A stretch of DNA of 64,000 nucleotides from Prunus persica (taxonomy: Eukaryota; Streptophyta; Magnoliopsida; Rosales; Rosaceae): positions 20,676,335-20,740,334 of the forward strand of contig NC_034010.1 in NCBI RefSeq assembly GCF_000346465.2. The letters are read 5' to 3'. Every line of letters starts with the position of its first letter. Positions within the stretch are counted from its first letter, which is position 1. Shown here one piece after another: positions 62,705-64,000 of the stretch. The position numbers were made by a program, and so were the translations under genes. The notes beneath the pieces are model-generated. The model saw only the letters and a list, made by a program, of their open reading frames with translations. It searched no databases and was not told the origin of the DNA.

Positions 62705-64000
62705 AGTATGTTTGCTTTTTGACTAATTAGTTGTATTTATGGTTTGCTTAGTAATTTGTCATGTCTATTTGCTATAACACTAGCAAATTGTTGCAAATGG
62801 TAGTCTTGAAAGTAATAGGCATATCTAATATGTTCGTTCCAATTATGTGAGAATTTAAAGATTTTAGCAGAGTTATGAATACTGATCAGTATGAGGGTTT
62901 GGAAACAAGGAAGTTGACATAATAATACAAAGATCTACATCCCACCCCCAAATACCAGAACATACACTCGGGGTGAACTAATATTGCAATAACATACACA
63001 CAGGGTGCATAATGTTCTTAGTAAAAAATTTCGCTTATTAATATTTCATTATAAAACCAGTATTTTAGAAGTAGCAGGTAGTTTTGCATTCACTGAATAG
63101 TTTCAAGTTGAATGGGTTGGAAATACCCTCCCTTATTAAGTCCCTTTCCACCCAGTGTAAGATACAGCGCATATTGATCTATCTCTTTCTCTCTGCCTTT
63201 TTTCTTTTTCTTTACTGATTGTACTTCATCGTGCAGCTGCAATTGTGGGTTAATGTACATCAGTAGCAATTTCGTTGGCAGCAAGTTGCTGCAGAGATGT
63301 TGGTTCGTTAGTTGATGTTATAAACCATAACCAGCAGGAAGGAAAAAACACTCGTTGCAAAACTCCATGCAAATTGCTGATTGTTGAAATGATAGGATAC
63401 TCCTGAGAAATTTGTGGGCCGTTGATCTCGATCTGGCATATTGGGAGATCAGGCAGTGTTGAATCCGTTGAATCCATGATACTAGTCGGAAATGTGCCAT
63501 ACAATTCTAACTGTTCATAGTTTACCATCTGCTAAACAAATATACTTGTACTAACTTTTGAGGAGTTTTAATGAGGGGTTTTATAAGATGGTATTCTTTA
63601 TCTTACAATTGTTTTTTCAGGCAAATGGTTGGACATGTTTGAACATATTCTATAATTTTTGATATCATATAGCTCCAGAAACCCAGTTATTTTCCAAAGA
63701 ATTCTAGTAGCTTCATTATGTCATTCTGTTGGTTAACCATAATTGATATAGTTCAGCAGCATATTTTCACAGGCTCTCTTTATTGTTTCTATCACAGTCC
63801 ATTTCTTTTAATTTTGCACAAAGTGAATGGGTTCAATTGTTTCTGCATCCAAATATAAAAAAGATGTGTTTGTTTAAGGAAATTGTTTCTTTTAGCAAAA
63901 ATAAATAAATAAATAAATAATTGTGATTGGTAGCATTACCAATTGATTCATTTAAATGTATTCAGCAAAAGAAAAAATATTTGTAAAAACCCGGTAGATA
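62705..64000. other. Right end of window, no further exon found
   Basis: AT-rich sequence that may be 3' UTR or intron of the MTP12-like gene. I looked for the histidine-rich loop and the HMLFD-like metal site of the cation-efflux domain and did not find them. It ends in a TAAA microsatellite at about 63897-63921. Confidence 0.45.

Overview
The window is nuclear DNA of a eudicot plant. Genes have AT-rich introns with GT..AG borders, the products are plant families (subtilases, PLD beta, TCP, FAX1, PEX16), the initiator tRNA is of plant type, and the intergenic space holds Helitrons, MULEs, PIF/Harbinger elements and many MITEs. The overall feel is Rosaceae (Prunus-like), but that is inference from general resemblance, not a computed match.

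Layout. 1-7.5 kb: two subtilases in tandem, an intron-rich SBT4.14/XSP1-type gene whose 5' end lies outside the window, and an intronless SBT1.1-type gene. 10-17 kb: a ten-exon phospholipase D beta. 17.6-19.2 kb (minus): an ataxin-10-domain gene, tail-to-tail with PLD and head-to-head with RBX1a (20.9-22.2 kb). 22.9-32.3 kb: a transposon island made of head-to-tail Helitron-like units, one carrying fragments of an NDR-type kinase gene and of a GRF-interacting factor (GIF) gene, and a 2.6-kb MULE nested in a near-perfect palindrome. 33.3-35.4 kb: SYP81 (ER syntaxin). 37.2-37.8 kb: FAX1 (plastid fatty acid export). 39.4-40.3 kb (minus): a class I TCP factor. 41.6-47.2 kb: MITEs, a decayed Helitron, a tandem array of three initiator tRNA-Met units and a stack of four nested inverted-repeat elements. 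48.0-49.5 kb: RBX1b, a paralogue of RBX1a with the same exon layout. 50.4-54.4 kb: a complete but mutated PIF/Harbinger element with both of its genes. 54.6-57.6 kb (minus): PEX16 in eight exons. 59.1-62.7 kb: the membrane half of an MTP12-like zinc transporter, ending in a TGA one base before a splice donor.

The host genes are housekeeping genes and do not form one pathway. The interest lies in genome dynamics: duplicated 5' leader regions in front of unrelated genes (SYP81, FAX1, probably RBX1b), nested insertions whose order can be read from the sequence, and gene fragments carried by a Helitron. I found no clearly new biochemical system. The palindromic Helitron terminus and the shared leader segments are the most unusual structures. 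All exon models were read by eye from reading frame and GT/AG signals. Family names rest on remembered family features, with no database search.
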